Shown here: positions 11,466-23,787 of the stretch, in pieces
Position numbering within the stretch: position 1 is the stretch's first letter
How the letters are laid out: the number at the start of each line of letters is the position of its first letter
DNA from: Musa acuminata AAA Group
Lineage: Eukaryota; Streptophyta; Magnoliopsida; Zingiberales; Musaceae
Assembly: GCF_036884655.1 (NCBI RefSeq)
Contig: NC_088354.1
Span: 13,464,501 to 13,528,500 of the forward strand
DNA: 64,000 bases
Reading direction: 5' to 3'
Notes under the pieces: model-generated
The model's database searches: none
The model's input: the letters and a program-made list of their open reading frames with translations, nothing else
What the model was told of the DNA's origin: nothing
Made by a program: the position numbers and the translations under genes

Positions 11466-13700
11466 GCATTCAGAGTGATAATTTATCAAGGTGATAACAA
11501 CTAGAGAAATGGCTTCTTTACAAGATTATTTTCCCCTTCATGCTATGTTACATACAAGAGCACAGTCTCTCCCTTGAATGACTCTCTTATCTGTCTGCTG
11601 TCGTGTTGCTGGTTTTATCTAAGTTCATTTCTCATCGTTAGATATTACACATGGATTGGGGACGGTTTCTGTTGTGCTCGAACAATTATAAGTTTCAGAA
11701 GATGACTATAGAGAGCCTCATGTATATGGACAGAGTATGGTAAAATGTAAATGGTGAATGTTACATGCAAGTCATATTATATTTGTGGATATTGACAATT
11801 CTCAAACTCCAACCTCCCGTAATTTTCTCCAGTAAGTAACCAGTGGCCATCACTTTCCTGGTAGCTTGGACTGTATAATTGTTGAACAGTTGTTCTATCA
11901 TCTTCCTCAAGTTACCCTCGAGTCCTGGAGTAACTCCTGGCCACTTGAATTCTCTGGCGACAGAAGCATTATCTGATGCACTTGGTTCATTGTTTAAGAT
12001 GCCACACTCCAATTCCTAGCTGTGTTACCATGCATAAAATTCCACCTTATGTAAGTGTGGCCAGCTCATAGCCTGCTACGTCCAAAATAGTGGCAGTGAG
12101 TAGTGCCTATCAGAATCATCAAGAGTTTGATTTCAATTGATTTCCTGCTGAAAGAAACATGAATCAATCTTGCAACTGTGGTTGCAAGGTGTGCAAGTCT
12201 CACCGTCCTGCTCTACTGTCGACTACTGCTACTAACAGAGCTCGTCAGGTGCACCCAATGATTGGAGTCTCTCACTCTCTTGAAAAGGCGTGGCCAAGTT
12301 CGACCGACCATGTCGTTGTTTTAGTGCCCTTCTGCAACATGCCAAGCTCTTTCTCGCTTTCCTCACTGGAGTTGAGACTCGACTTGTTCTTCCATCATTT
12401 GGTCCCCCCATTGTCCTGAGTCCTTGTTCCACTAGTTTTACAGCCTGATGCCAGTGAGCATTCTGGCTACCAGAAAGGAGAAAAGAAGAGAGAGAGAGAG
12501 ATAGTTGAAAGTCCCTACGAGGTCTTAGCTCATGACCCTTGAGTTATAATATTACTAATCCTTGTCCGCTGGTTCCCTGACAGAAGAAAACAATCAGATT
12601 CCTTACAGCTCCATGAATTCTGCAGTGGATACATGGCGTGACCCAGAAGCTGTTGGTGTTTGAGCACATTCCCATGTGTTTTCTTATCTCCTTGTTCAGA
12701 TAACCCCACGACACATGCAGCAAGGATTAGATATTGTAGCATTACTGCATGCTAATTGAAAGATACCCACTCATTTATGTATGTGCACATGCAAAAAGAG
12801 AGTTGGGGATCTGTGGATATCAAATGCAGGCGAGGTGGGCGTACCCATGGTCTACAGGTGTCCCATCCATATGGTCATGGAGAAGAAGAGGCTGGTGGGT
12901 TTGCATGATGGGGAACTGGAGGAGGAGAGGGTGAAGAGTACATTGCACACAACAGCAGGGGAGATGAACGGTTGGAAAGTGGCAGGTGTTGGACTAATCT
13001 TATCTTCTTCTTCTTCTCCATCTTCATCCCTGAGAGTCCTAATTCCCTTCCATCAAGTACATGTAGTTGGTCCCCATCAAGCTAAAACCCACATGATAAA
13101 ATAGCTTCACTGTCCTGCTTTTTGTAGATGGAGATCAAGGAAGTGGCAATGCCTAACAAAAGACTTGTTTGAGCTCAGTAGATGGAAACTCTAATATTGA
13201 CCACAATTCTGATTAGAGCTGCATTCTGACCCAGTACACAAGCAGTCGGTTCTGAACGTTGGTATTCTCAGTGGTCAAGTTTAGGCAATCCATCTTTCAT
13301 GTTATGGTGGAGTTCAACCTACTCTCTCGGTCATACATTCCGGCGATGAGAGTCCTCCAGGTCCCTGCTGAGGTGACTACAGAGAAAGGATTCGACCTGA
13401 CTCCTTGGATCGACGCGGAGGAATAATCATCTGAAGATTATTGAGGGACTCGGGATGTATTCCAGGTAAAAGAAAACAACCCCGGTTGCCAGGAGTCGTC
13501 GATAGACAACACTCCACGTGGAATATAATTGCTTGGGGCTCACACTGGATGGCTGTGATGAGGACACAAGCGCAGCACCGGCTTCTGCATACCACCACCT
13601 GACCATTCCTCATCAACAATCCATGGATGTTCTGATCGATCAACCAGGCGTCTCCCTTACATCTGTAGCCAGATGTTGCTGCGTCGGAAGTTATTCTTCG
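11466..13700. other. 3' flank of TLDc gene and long upstream region of the B3 gene
   Basis: No convincing gene. The first 300 bases probably hold the TLDc 3' UTR. A GA-rich microsatellite lies at about 12485-12502 and a TTC run near 13000. Open frames here are short, have no conserved motif and overlap on both strands. Confidence 0.5.
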
Positions 13701-13704
13701 CGGG

Positions 13705-13713
13705 CTATAAATG
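13705..13713 (+). promoter_or_regulatory. TATA box candidate for the B3 gene
   Basis: CTATAAATG in a GC-rich context about 120 bases before the chosen start codon. Initiation about 30 bases downstream would place the mRNA start near 13735-13745, which excludes in-frame ATGs at 13673 and 13715 and supports 13826. Confidence 0.55.
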
Positions 13714-13825
13714 CATGGTAATATCACTCGGACACCTTCAGCACCACCAACCGTCCACGGCCCCCGCCATCTCTCTCCCCTCTTCTTTGTCGTCGCTTCC
13801 AGACTTGAGCCACTACCAAACACAT

Positions 13826-14623
13826 ATGGCACAACATCACCCACAAGCTTGGTCTTGGATAGATCTGCACCACCATTATCAGCATCTCTACCAAGCAGAG
13901 GAGGAGGAATCAATGGTTGAGAGAGAAAACATGTTTGAAAAGCCCCTAACCCCTAGCGATGTAGGCAAGCTCAACAGGCTGGTCATCCCAAAGCAGCACG
14001 CCGAGAAGTACTTCCCCCTCGGCCGCGACTCAGGCGAGAAAGGCCTTCTGCTGAGCTTCGAGGACGAATCAGGCAAGGCATGGCAGTTCCGGTATTCTTA
14101 CTGGACCAGTAGCCAGAGCTACGTGCTGACCAAAGGGTGGAGCCGCTTTGTCAAGGAGAAGAGGTTAGATGCAGGCGATGTCGTGCTCTTTGGACGTCCA
14201 CGGTTCGGGGGAGACCGTCTCTTCATCGGGTGCAGACATCGGTGGGCAAACGAGAGCCCGCCACCGGCTCACGCCATGGCCGTGCCCACTGCTGCAGGGC
14301 CACGGCGGGCAGTGTGCCACCCTGATCCTTGCTCCTGTCCAACGAGCACCTCATGCTTCAGCTCGGTGCAGGAGGACTGTCTTCTTCTTCGTGCAGGTAA
14401 TCCTTTGGGAACATTACATCATACGGTCTCGTATTAAGCTACTGAATCGAATGATAAAGGATTCTTAAAGTTGAGTCCATTTACAGGCGATCAGAGGCAT
14501 GAAGCAGTGCAGAGTGAGACAGTGGCACCTGCTAACTCGAAGCGATTCAGACTCTTCGGCGTGGATTTGGACTATCGGCCGGCGCCTGAGCCGGAGCCTT
14601 CGATCCCAATCTCATGGTTTTAG
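13826..14623 (+). CDS. single-B3 transcription factor, NGATHA-like/RAV family
   Basis: Two exons, 13826-14396 and 14487-14623, joined in frame (phase 1) to give 235 residues. After a His/Gln-rich N terminus ([19 protein letters not shown]), the B3 DNA-binding domain runs from about residue 37 to 145: [20 protein letters not shown], then [20 protein letters not shown], then [20 protein letters not shown]. No AP2 domain precedes it, so it belongs to the NGATHA/NGATHA-like branch rather than full RAV. Exon 2 carries [10 protein letters not shown], the R/KLFGV repression motif of this family. Such nuclear factors repress growth genes in leaf and flower organs. An earlier ATG (13673) is open but lies upstream of the TATA box. 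Confidence 0.9.
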
Positions 14624-15695
14624 GCCACAGCGCATGCCAGTCCAAGCCGACAAATGCTTCCAGCTCGGTTGCTGCAAAGACTTGACTCACAAGGTTGCCT
14701 AAATCGAGAAAATAGGATAAAAGGAGGAAGGCCACGTTCACAAGGTTCGATTCACTTGTGAGTTCCCAGCGTAAGACACGAGAACAACAAGAACAACAAA
14801 AGTTAGGAGAAGAGGAGGGGACAAGAAATCCCCGGTTTTCCGGGCAATCGTCTCTTCCCCCTTTAAATTTCCTTCAAAAAATGCACTGTGCAGGGTCTGA
14901 CGAATGGGTGAAGTTTCAGGAAACGTCAGCTTGGCACTGTGACTCACTCTCGTTAAGTGTGTTGTTCTTCAGGAAACGACTCCAGAAATCACTGGCACCT
15001 TCTTCTTTTTATTTTTTCTGAAGTTGAACAGGAATCGAGTACAGTGTACAGTGTACACTCGACCATCTTTAACTCGGCAATAAACTGATCGATGTGTTGG
15101 CACAGATGCGTTCTCCTCTTCATTCTAAAGCGACAGCTTTACATGTATTCCTGTAGTCAATGTTAGAACTGAATAATTGAGAGGTGAATCCATTGACAAT
15201 GCATATGGTAGTTGGTGAAGTTAATTTTTATAGTCTTGGTGACTAAGATCACGAGGACTGAAATAAAGTGATAGGTTAGATTCATCTACTCACCTCAAAC
15301 CCTAAATCCCAAACCCGAATTATCTCACAAAGACGATAAAATAATAATTAATAATAAAAAATCTCGGGTTAATAAAATCCAAGAAGATTTGACTCTCAGA
15401 ACTCCATTGTAGAGGTACTGAGTGAACTAAATCACATCTAAAATCTAAAATATTGTTCTTGATGATATCTAAGATATAAGGATCTTAGAATTAAAAATTT
15501 GATTATTTGATAGTAAGCTATATGGATCGAATCCACCTTATTATCACTTACTGTTGGTATAAAGACACAAAAGTGCCATAATAGGACCTAAACTATTGTA
15601 CGATTGATACGAGAGATTGAAAACATGATTAAGAGAGAGAATAGTTATATATTAATAAAACTTGGATTGACAAAATTGAGTTGTGGGCTAAACCT

Positions 15696-15718
15696 AATAT
15701 ATATATATATATATATAT
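15696..15718. repeat. (TA)n microsatellite
   Basis: Perfect alternating AT run of about 23 bases. Confidence 0.9.
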
Positions 15719-16690
15719 CTTTTAAACATAAATGAGATCATGTCAAACGAATATGGAGTAATTATTATATGACTCAGCTTTCTGTGTCCGATCATATAGC
15801 GTTGAGTTAATCCTCTTATTACTGTCACTTTTGTCTGTCTCATAGGTTTTGGCCTTACATGAGATGACGATGACTTAATGAGATCAGCATGTGATGGGGC
15901 AGATGTGATTGACGCGATTGGCTACCATTCACATCTCATAGTTTCGTATCAGATGAGATGGACTTGACATATATCGGGTGGCTAATCATTTTTGTTGGGC
16001 ATTTCACTATTTTGTTACTCACATTTGAGGTATATTCTGTTTCTGATCATTTGCTTTTATTTGGTGCAATGCCTTACCTTGTAATGTATAAACTATGGTA
16101 ATTCTTTACATCATGCCCTAATCCAACTTGACGTTGGTGGGTCACGGTTGCTCTTTCGGATTGTAAATGACCTAATGTCGTTAGTAAATCGATGGAATAT
16201 AGTTTAGAAATATTTTTCTTGATTCAACAATGATTTAGTTAATATCGTGTCATGAGTACGATGATATGGCTAATACATTAACATCACATGATCGATGCAT
16301 TAATCTCATATCGTGATAACATGACTGACACCTCAACTCTAGATTATTGATACATTAGAATCCACATGAATGATATTGTAATGTTATGTGATTGATACGT
16401 TAGAGAACCATATGAACCCTAGCAACAATTATGCCCGAGACCAACACTTCATGTTCTCATGAGCAGTACATCATATAAAGATAATGATTCTAAAAATTTA
16501 CTATAAAAAGAGATACTATAAATATATCCATGACATAAAAAATTAAAATATATTTATTTGACTTATTAATTTATGCATCTAAAGGGTACTGTAAAGAGTG
16601 TCTCGAGTTTTGTATGATTTAAACTCGATTAAAAAAATTTAACTTAGATTGACTTAACAGCATTACTTCATTTTGATTCTTCTACCACGA

Positions 16691-16912
16691 ACCAAAATAC
16701 TTAAACAAGAGTTAACATAGTATACTCATTAGGTCCATATAAGTCAATCATATATATTGCTCACTTCCGACGTGGGACTAATGAGATGTTACAATTATCA
16801 TTCAATCACGGACCAAAATACTTAAATGAGAGTTAATATAATACACTCATCAGACCCATATAAGTTAATCATACACATTGTCCACTTCTGATTTGGGACT
16901 AATGAAATATTA
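16691..16912 (+). repeat. two-copy direct duplication, period 121 bp
   Basis: ACCAAAATACTTAAA recurs at 16691 and 16812, followed in both by matching blocks ending in GGGACTAATGAGATGTTACA or its variant. The copies are diverged, so the duplication is not recent. It could be part of an old repeat element. Confidence 0.8.
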
Positions 16913-16923
16913 CAGGGATAATC

Positions 16924-16927
<4 letters not shown>

Positions 16928-16980
<53 letters not shown>
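16928..16980. repeat. (AT)n microsatellite
   Basis: About 50 bases of uninterrupted AT directly after the 121-bp duplication; expected to be length-polymorphic. Confidence 0.9.
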
Positions 16981-16982
<2 letters not shown>

Positions 16983-17592
16983 CATTGAAAATGGATATCA
17001 TGCTTTTAACTTATTGATTGCTTTATTGTTAGTCTTTGTTAGAATGGATCGGTTTCTAGTTTTAGGGTTGTGACGCAATTAACTAATAGCTAGATTCAAT
17101 TAATTCCATGGCTTTCTCCATCAAAATTGAACACGAAAACATGTGTCCGAATCGAATAGATATGACGATTTGTCGGTTCTAAATTAAACTTAAATTGGAT
17201 CTAAACGATTCCATTATGATAATTTTTAAATCAGAAAAGATAGTTCTTGATTTAATTACATATATATATTGTGTTTTGGTTCTAATTCTAAAATCAACCT
17301 TATACGATTTAATTTTTATTTTTAAGATTTAAGAATCGGAATCAGATCGACTAAAGATACAGTTGATAAGTGCTAAATAATTATCATACAAATTAATGAA
17401 ATAAATATCCGTATGGATCAAACGAACGGCACATCCGTGACTTCTGCCGTAAGCCTAAAGCGGTGATGCGACAACTTTTAGTGCTGGCGTGGGCCAATCT
17501 ACTGCCAACGTCACCATGCGCGTCATGTCTGTCGAAGAGCCACTTGAATGTCATCTTGGCACGACACGAGGTTATCCCATCTTGGCTTTTTT

Positions 17593-17934
17593 TACGTGGC
17601 AGCACGTGGGAGCTCGGCCACTCCGTTCTCGGGACCCACACATCCGACCACCTTCCCCCATCTCGAAGTCACGTTAAGGTTTGCCGCGCCGACCTCCGGC
17701 CACCCCCTGCCACGGCTAGCGATCTTTCACAGCCGCGATGGACGGCCGCGATCGTCGGAGCCACCCGAGGCCAACTCGTGGCTCCGACACCTCCACGTAC
17801 AACCCCCTCTTCCGCACCGTCTCGCCCGAACTCGAACGCGCAGGCGTTGCACCGCGAGTCGGGTGCCCGATTAGTCCCTCCGTGCCTACGTCACGCGGGG
17901 TGGTAACCAGGTGGGACTAAGTCTGATACGTGGC
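17593..17934 (+). promoter_or_regulatory. G-box/ABRE cluster upstream of the bZIP gene
   Basis: ACGT-core sites lie at TACGTGGC 17593-17600, CACGTGGG 17603-17610, TACGTCAC 17887-17894 and TACGTGGC 17927-17934. They sit in a GC-rich promoter 65-410 bases before the start codon. Plant bZIP and bHLH factors bind such cores, and paired ABREs typify abscisic-acid-responsive promoters. Regulation by ABA or self-regulation is inference. Confidence 0.6.
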
Positions 17935-17999
17935 ATTTGTCAGCACCGCCTCGGGCGTTATACCCTTGTGTTACTCTGAGGTGGCCGTGTCGAGTACCC

Positions 18000-20341
18000 A
18001 TGGCGTCGCCTTCGCCTCTTTCCTCCGCGCGACAGCGACGCGGAGTGGGACATCGTGGGACGGTGGAGATGGAGCTCGATGCGGCGCGGGCCCTGACGGA
18101 CCTCGCGGGGTCAGCGGCGACAGGGAGTGAGAGCGGCGGGGAAGAGTGGAAGAGAATCGAGAGTAGGTCCAGGAAGCGGAGCAAGAGCAAGTCGCTTGAA
18201 AGGGCACAACTCGGGAGCTTCCAGGGTCAGGAGGAGACTTCAATTTTGGGAGTAAGATAGCTACTGTACTCTTCTCTAATGGGTCCAGGTTGGCAACTTA
18301 ATCAAAAACACATCCAATTCTTGCGTGCAATGATTCTTCCTTTAGATTAAAGATGGTAGATTTTTAGGCATCTGGGTATGTCCATTTACAGATTATTCTT
18401 GACAAGAAGGTGATGTCTTCGCTCTTAACCGGCAACCTATTGTTATGTTTAGTTTTGATATTCCTGTGCTACGTTGTAGGAGGCTAAACACTAAACTTGT
18501 TCTTTCGTGATGTTGCCATTCCTTATGTTAAAAGGAACCTTTTCTCTTTTTTCTTGGTTTGCTGAGAGTGGATTTACGCGTCAAAGCTATCCTGAAGTCA
18601 AGTTTGGTTTCTTCCCGTTCATACACATTGTAGATTTCCTTTCTTTTTTTTGTCCTGCAAAAGAATGTTGAAAGATAGCCTACATAATTACTTTCATTAG
18701 CCGGATTGCCTGAGATCTATTGTTTCTGATGTAATAAACATTGTGGAATTCCCGCGTTTCTCACTCAGAATGAAAAAGATTGTTGAATTTTACCAGTAAA
18801 ACTAATGTCAGAAAAGATAACTATTGTTTGAACACTGTAATGTTGGCCTTTGCTGAAGGGGACATGCTCGACTGCCGGTTGTTATGGAGATTGCACTGCT
18901 GCAGACAATGTAGTGCAAGAAAGAGCACATAGCCAAGTGAGTTCTGAATTGGGTAAATCTACGGTCAAGGTCCCCAGTAATTACTCATCACTATATGGTA
19001 GTAGATCCAAACAAAATTTGACGGAGGTAGATTTTTCTTGACCTCATTCGATATGATTTCCCGCTGAAGTGAACACTTAAAAGTTGAGCTTCTTACAGGC
19101 TGAGAAAGAACAACGAAGATTGCGCAGGGTCATTGCTAACCGGGAGTCAGCTAGGCAGACCATCCGTCGGCGCCAGGTGAGAGTTGGAATGAATTCTCTC
19201 TTCGTGGTATTATTCTTTAGGCTAGTCCTTATGATGCTAACTCCGATACGTTCGATGATCTTGTATGTTGAGAGGCCCTTCGCGAGGAGCTAACGAGAAA
19301 AGTTGCCGATTTGTCATTGGAAAATGAGAAAATGAAGATGGTAAGCACCACATTTAGCTCTAGAGATTTCATTCCTTCGTGTCTGTCTGTCTGTCGAGAC
19401 TTGATAATGCCTCTCCCTGTTCATGACTTTGAGAATGTGTTTTGTCCTAATTATTCTGATGATTCGGTGATCCATGTTTCTAGTGATTCTGATAGATACT
19501 TTGAATTGATTGAAGGAGAAGGATATTGCTACGAGGGAGTACCTTTCACTCAAGGAGACAAATGAACAACTAAAAGATCAGGTTTGACATCTGCAACCTC
19601 TGCGGGAGTCGAAAATTGATTCATGTTCTAACTACACTTTCTTCGCTTGCATAACTGGTACTCAATCCTGTATAGATTGCCAAGACAGTGAGGCCTGAGG
19701 CTGACCAAAATATTAATACTGCAACCACAGAGATGGAATCACCAAAAACCGGTCGCCGGTTTATCGGATACGGAAGATCGCCTATCGTACAGTTCATGTA
19801 TCCTTCCTGGCCTTCCATGTGGGGGAACACTCTAGCTTTCTTCGGGCAAGCTAATCCTAGCAATATAAGCGGATCAGTGCCACCTCAAAACATGCCATCT
19901 TGCGCTTGGTATTATCCATTTCGTCGTGGCGAGCATGGTCTCGGGCAGTCCTACGGAGAAGCAGACGACACAGAGAGAGCTGCTGTCCATGGCACTGATG
20001 ACAAGGAAAAACACTCTTTGTTGGCAACTGTTGGAACCGAGAAGGCGAATGCACCTGAAGCTGAAGCCAGAGGAGGAGTATCAGGAAGTATCAACAGGGA
20101 TGAACAGATCCTCAAGACTCCTGCTCAAGAAACTATCACCAAAGGCTCTTCACATGATGAGAAATGTGAACTCCAACATGATAAAGGATTGCCGGAAAAG
20201 CTCCAGGGTGCTTGCACTCAGCCTCCTGACAAGTTGTCGTATGCGATATCAGCAACAGCGGCAGCTGTGGCGAGGAGGAGGAGGATGGAACTAAGAAGAT
20301 TGAAACAATGTCATGGAGGACAGGAAGACATGCGCTGCTAA
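18000..20341 (+). CDS. bZIP transcription factor with atypical basic region, 6 exons
   Basis: Exons 18000-18251, 18859-19026, 19099-19176, 19275-19340, 19516-19581, 19676-20341; every intron is phase 0 and the product is 431 residues. The start ATG has a good context (CCCATGGCG). Exon 1 is acidic then basic (KRIESRSRKRSKSKS). Exon 3 is the basic region, VIANRESARQTIRRRQ; exons 4 and 5 give the zipper (ALREELTRKVADLSLEN, then EYLSLKETNEQLKDQ). The usual N-x7-R signature has Ile where Arg is expected, a substitution known in a minor plant bZIP subgroup. Exon 6 is long and Pro/aromatic-rich near its start, with a basic RRRRMELRRLKQ end. Exon 5 could also start at 19519. Nuclear factor; target genes unknown. 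Confidence 0.88.
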
Positions 20342-20574
20342 ATCATCAATGCCAGTTCTGTGTTAATAAGTTGTGACGTTGGTAGGAGTGTGTTTTTTGC
20401 TGTTGCCATCTCAGAAGAGTATTATTATGCTGCTTTTGCCAAACACAAACATTAGTGAGAGAGACGAGAAGCACAAGTCTTACCATCCATTCTCCAGCAC
20501 TTCAGCTTCTGTTGTATTGCTTCTTCAATTGATGTCGTCCCATCTAGAGCAGATTAACATGAGAGAAAATAATT
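20342..20574 (+). other. probable bZIP 3' UTR cut short by a retroelement
   Basis: 233 bases lie between the bZIP stop codon and the copia LTR. No clear polyadenylation signal was picked out, so the LTR may contribute to the transcript end. Confidence 0.4.
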
Positions 20575-20894
20575 TGTTGAAGTTGAGAGGAAGAGGAAGA
20601 GTAGGACAAGCTTTCAATCTTCTATATTTCTCTAAAAAAAAATATTTTTATAATTTCAGAAATTCTATTTCTCTCATGACCCAACATATGGGGTTTATAT
20701 AGTCTCCAAAGATACATTATATTAATTGTATTCAAGATGAATCATTCTCTTTCAAGAAACCCTTTCAAGAACCAATAACCAATTTGACTTATCATTCTAT
20801 AGACTGTTAATCCATTTTTTCTTCTTAATGTAATGATTCTCCCACTTGATGCAATGAACTTTTTTATGCTTTTTGAACAAGTTTAATTTCAACA
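20575..20894 (-). repeat. copia LTR (3' LTR of the - strand element)
   Basis: Starts TGTTGAAGTTG and ends TTTCAACA; about 90% alike by eye to 23788-24120. The outer end is directly beside TAATT. Confidence 0.9.
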
Positions 20895-22262
20895 TTCTCC
20901 CCTCTTAAACTTGTTCCATCCAGCATGCCAAGTTTTCTTCGAAGTTGTTGAATATATACTACTTCTTCAAGAACTCCATTAAGAAATGTTAATTTGACAT
21001 CCATTTGTAAAATCTTCCATTTCATTTGAGCTGCTAGAGAGATAAGTAATCTTACTGTCTCCAATCGAGCAACTAGCGCAAATACTTCTTCATAATCAAT
21101 CCCATATTGTTGTTTATATCCCTTCGCAACCAATCTGGCCTTGTATTTCTCCACCTCTCCTTTTGCATTTCCTTTTGTTTTGAAGATCCACCTAACACCG
21201 ATAGCTTGGTGGTCTTCTGGAAGTGTAGTAAGCTCCCATGTATTATTTTTGTTAATGGCATGAATCTCTTCATTCATAGCTTGTCGCCATTTTTCATCTC
21301 TATAAGCTTCTTCAAAGTTTAATGGATCATATCCTGCAAAAAGACAAAATAAAGAAAGTTCATCATTGTTAGTATCGATCCTTCGAGTCACATCATATAG
21401 GTCCTGAATAGGTCTTGTCCTTCTTATAATTGGACTTCTTGAATCATGTAATCTAGCTGATCTAGGTGATGATTCTGGCACAACCACTTCGGTGCTTGCT
21501 TGTATTATATCATCTTCTTCTGAAGCTACAACTTTCTTATGCTGCTCATCACTTTTCCAGTTCCAAATCTGTTGTTCATCAAACTCAACATCTCTTGACA
21601 TCACAACTTTATTTGTGATAGGATTGTAGAGTTTGTAACCACTGGAATTTTCCGGATAACCTAGCAAAATGCATTTTTGACTTTTATCCTCCAATTTTGT
21701 TCTCTTCTCTTCTAGTATCTTAGCAAATGCAACACTTCCAAAAATCCTCAAATGATCAACTCTTGGTTTTTGTAAGCTCCATGCTTCTTCTGGTGTAACA
21801 TTACCAATTCGCTTTGTCGGAAACCTGTTAAGCAAATAAACTGCACAAGCAACAGCATCACCCCAAAATTCTTTCGGAATTTTTCTTTCCTTTAACGTAC
21901 ATTGGACCATATTAAGGATAGTCCTATTTTTTCTTTCCGAGATACCATTTTGTTGAGGTGTGTATGGCATGGTGAATTGATGTAGAATTCCATTATTTCT
22001 ACAAAAACTTTCAAATTCATTTGATATATATTCACCACCTCTATCTGTTCTTAAACATTTAATCTTACAACAACTTTATCTTTCAACCAAATCCTTAAAT
22101 TCTTTGAATTTGCTTAAAACTTCTTTCTTTTCTTTTAACATGTAAACCCAAGTTTTGCCACTATGATCATCATTAAATGTAAGAAAATACCTGCTTCCTC
22201 CAAGTGTTACTGGATTGATAGGGCCACAAACATCCGAGTGCACCAGATCGAGTCGATGCCAT
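20864..22262 (-). pseudogene. copia integrase and truncated reverse transcriptase
   Basis: Integrase core pieces (RTDRGGEYISNEF near 22030-22065) are in a broken frame until 21970. From there 368 codons are open: PYTPQQNGISERKNRT, the conserved ALVARLETVRLLISLAAQ, and the first catalytic RT motif QMDVKLTFLNGVLEE. Directly after VYIQQ the frame jumps to LRRKLGMLDGTSLRGE, the extreme C terminus of copia pol. So about 1.5 kb with the YVDD box and RNase H has been deleted and the join happens to be in frame. It cannot reverse-transcribe. Confidence 0.88.
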
Positions 22263-22264
22263 GC

Positions 22265-22990
22265 TCATTTTGTTCTTCTCACTTTGAAAGACTTTCTTTC
22301 TTGTTTACCCATGACACATACTTCACATAGTTTTGCTGGGCGATCAATTTTTGGCATTCCTGTCACCATATTATACTTTTCTAGAAGTTTCAAAGCCTCA
22401 AAATTTAAATGAGCATATCTAAGATGCCAAAGTGTAGAAATATCCTCAATATCAGCTTTAAAACAATTTGATTGATAAAAAATACTCAAATGTAGAGGAA
22501 ACATTCTATTCCTTGCCATTTTCACATGTGATATCAATGTTTTATTCTTGTCACGAATTGAGAGAGTCATATCTTTCATCTCAATATCATAACCTTTTTC
22601 AAGTAATTGTCCCAAGCTTAGAATATTATTTTTCATATCAGGAACATAATAAACATCTGAAATGAATAATTCCTTGCCATTATTAAGTTCAAGGAGAATT
22701 TTACCTTTGCCTCTTATTGGTCTTTGAGACAAATCACCAAATGTAATATTCCCGGAATAACTTGTATCCATTTCTGAAAATAGCTCTTTGATGCCACACA
22801 TGTGATTTGAGGCTCCTGTATCTAGATACCATGTCATAGACTGATAATTTTTCAAATTTTCATAACTCATTAGCAAAACTTGATTTTCCTTCTTTTCTTC
22901 CTCAACAAAATTTGCCTTATCACCTTGATTGTTAGGATTATAATAACATTCATAAGAGTAATGTCCATACCTTTTGCAAACATAGCATTG
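22265..22990 (-). pseudogene. copia zinc knuckle, protease and pre-integrase segment
   Basis: Reading continues from the zinc knuckle into the protease active-site motif WYLDTGASNHMCG (about 22795-22835), then the GAG-pre-integrase domain with LWHLRYAHLNFEAL and the CEVCVMGKQ zinc-binding part. The frame breaks at about 22265 where the integrase core should begin. Protease normally processes the polyprotein; here it is separated from both neighbours by frame lesions. Confidence 0.85.
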
Positions 22991-22993
22991 TAT

Positions 22994-23761
22994 TTAAGAC
23001 CTTTTAGAGTTTCTGTCACGTCCACGGCCTCGGCCACGTCCTCGATCATAACCTCGGCCTCTTTGGCTATAATTTTTTCCAACATCTTCACTGTTTGGAG
23101 ATTCTTGATTGGTCTGATTTCTGCCTCCTCTTCCTCTTTGTCCTCGTCCTCTTCCTCTTTGAGAATTTGATTCTCTTTTATTTTCAAGAGCAAACTTAGT
23201 TTGTAGTGCTTGCTCCATAGTTTTCTCTTCTCCTCTTTTTGTAATCCTTTGTTCATGAACTTGAAGGGAACCCATAAGTTCTTCTAAAGACATTTTTTCC
23301 AAATCTTTAGATTCTTCAATCGCAACAGCAATAAAATCAAATTTCGGATCTAGAGATCTCAATATTTTTTCTATTACTCTCTGATCATTTACTTGTTCAC
23401 CATTTCGTCTCATTTGATGAACAATAGAAATGATTTTTGAGAAGTAATCAGAAATAGTTTCAGAAGTACCTTGTTGTAGTTTTTCAAACTCGGCTCGTAA
23501 AACTTGTAGACGAAGTTTCTTTACCTTATCAACACCACAGAATGCTTTTTGAAGTATTTCCCAAGCCTCCTTTGAAGTATTTGCTAGAGCGATGATCTCA
23601 AACATTGTATCATCAAGGCCTTGGTAGATTGTGAACAAAGCCTTTTTCTTCTTTTTCCTTATTTCTTTGAGTTGTTTTCTTCCTTCTGCATTCATTGCTC
23701 CTTCTTCTGCTTTTGTCAATCTGGGGATCTGGAGTTGGATGGCACTTGAGGAAGAAGTCAT
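22994..23761 (-). pseudogene. copia gag with internal deletion
   Basis: 255 codons from ATG 23761. The N terminus (MTSSSSAIQLQIPRLTK) jumps straight to AEEGAMNAEG, missing the roughly 40 residues with the usual NYxxW motif of UBN2_2 gag. The core (YQGLDDTMFEIIALANTS; KILRSLDPKFDF) is well kept, followed by an Arg/Gly-rich tail. The frame stops at 22994, and the zinc knuckle (CYVCKRYGHYSYEC) follows in another frame at about 22945-22986, so a frameshift separates them. Confidence 0.85.
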
Positions 23762-23787
23762 AGCTTAACCTATGCTCTGATACCAAA

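Larger units (their letters stand above)
14624..17590. other. intergenic region with microsatellites, no gene seen
   Basis: The first few hundred bases may be B3 3' UTR. Beyond that the DNA is AT-rich. It holds two AT-dinucleotide runs and a two-copy direct duplication listed separately. No supported coding frame. Confidence 0.5.

Noticed and set aside
12168..12187. Perfect CTTGCAAC/GTTGCAAG hairpin
   Set aside because: Only 8 bp of stem with a 4-base loop; too short for a microRNA precursor and common by chance.
13377..13913. 178-codon - strand frame over the B3 5' region
   Set aside because: Antisense to a well-supported gene, no recognisable motif.
17463..17906. 147-codon and overlapping + strand frames upstream of the bZIP gene
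   Set aside because: GC-rich promoter with several overlapping frames, no domain and no splice connection to exon 1 needed.
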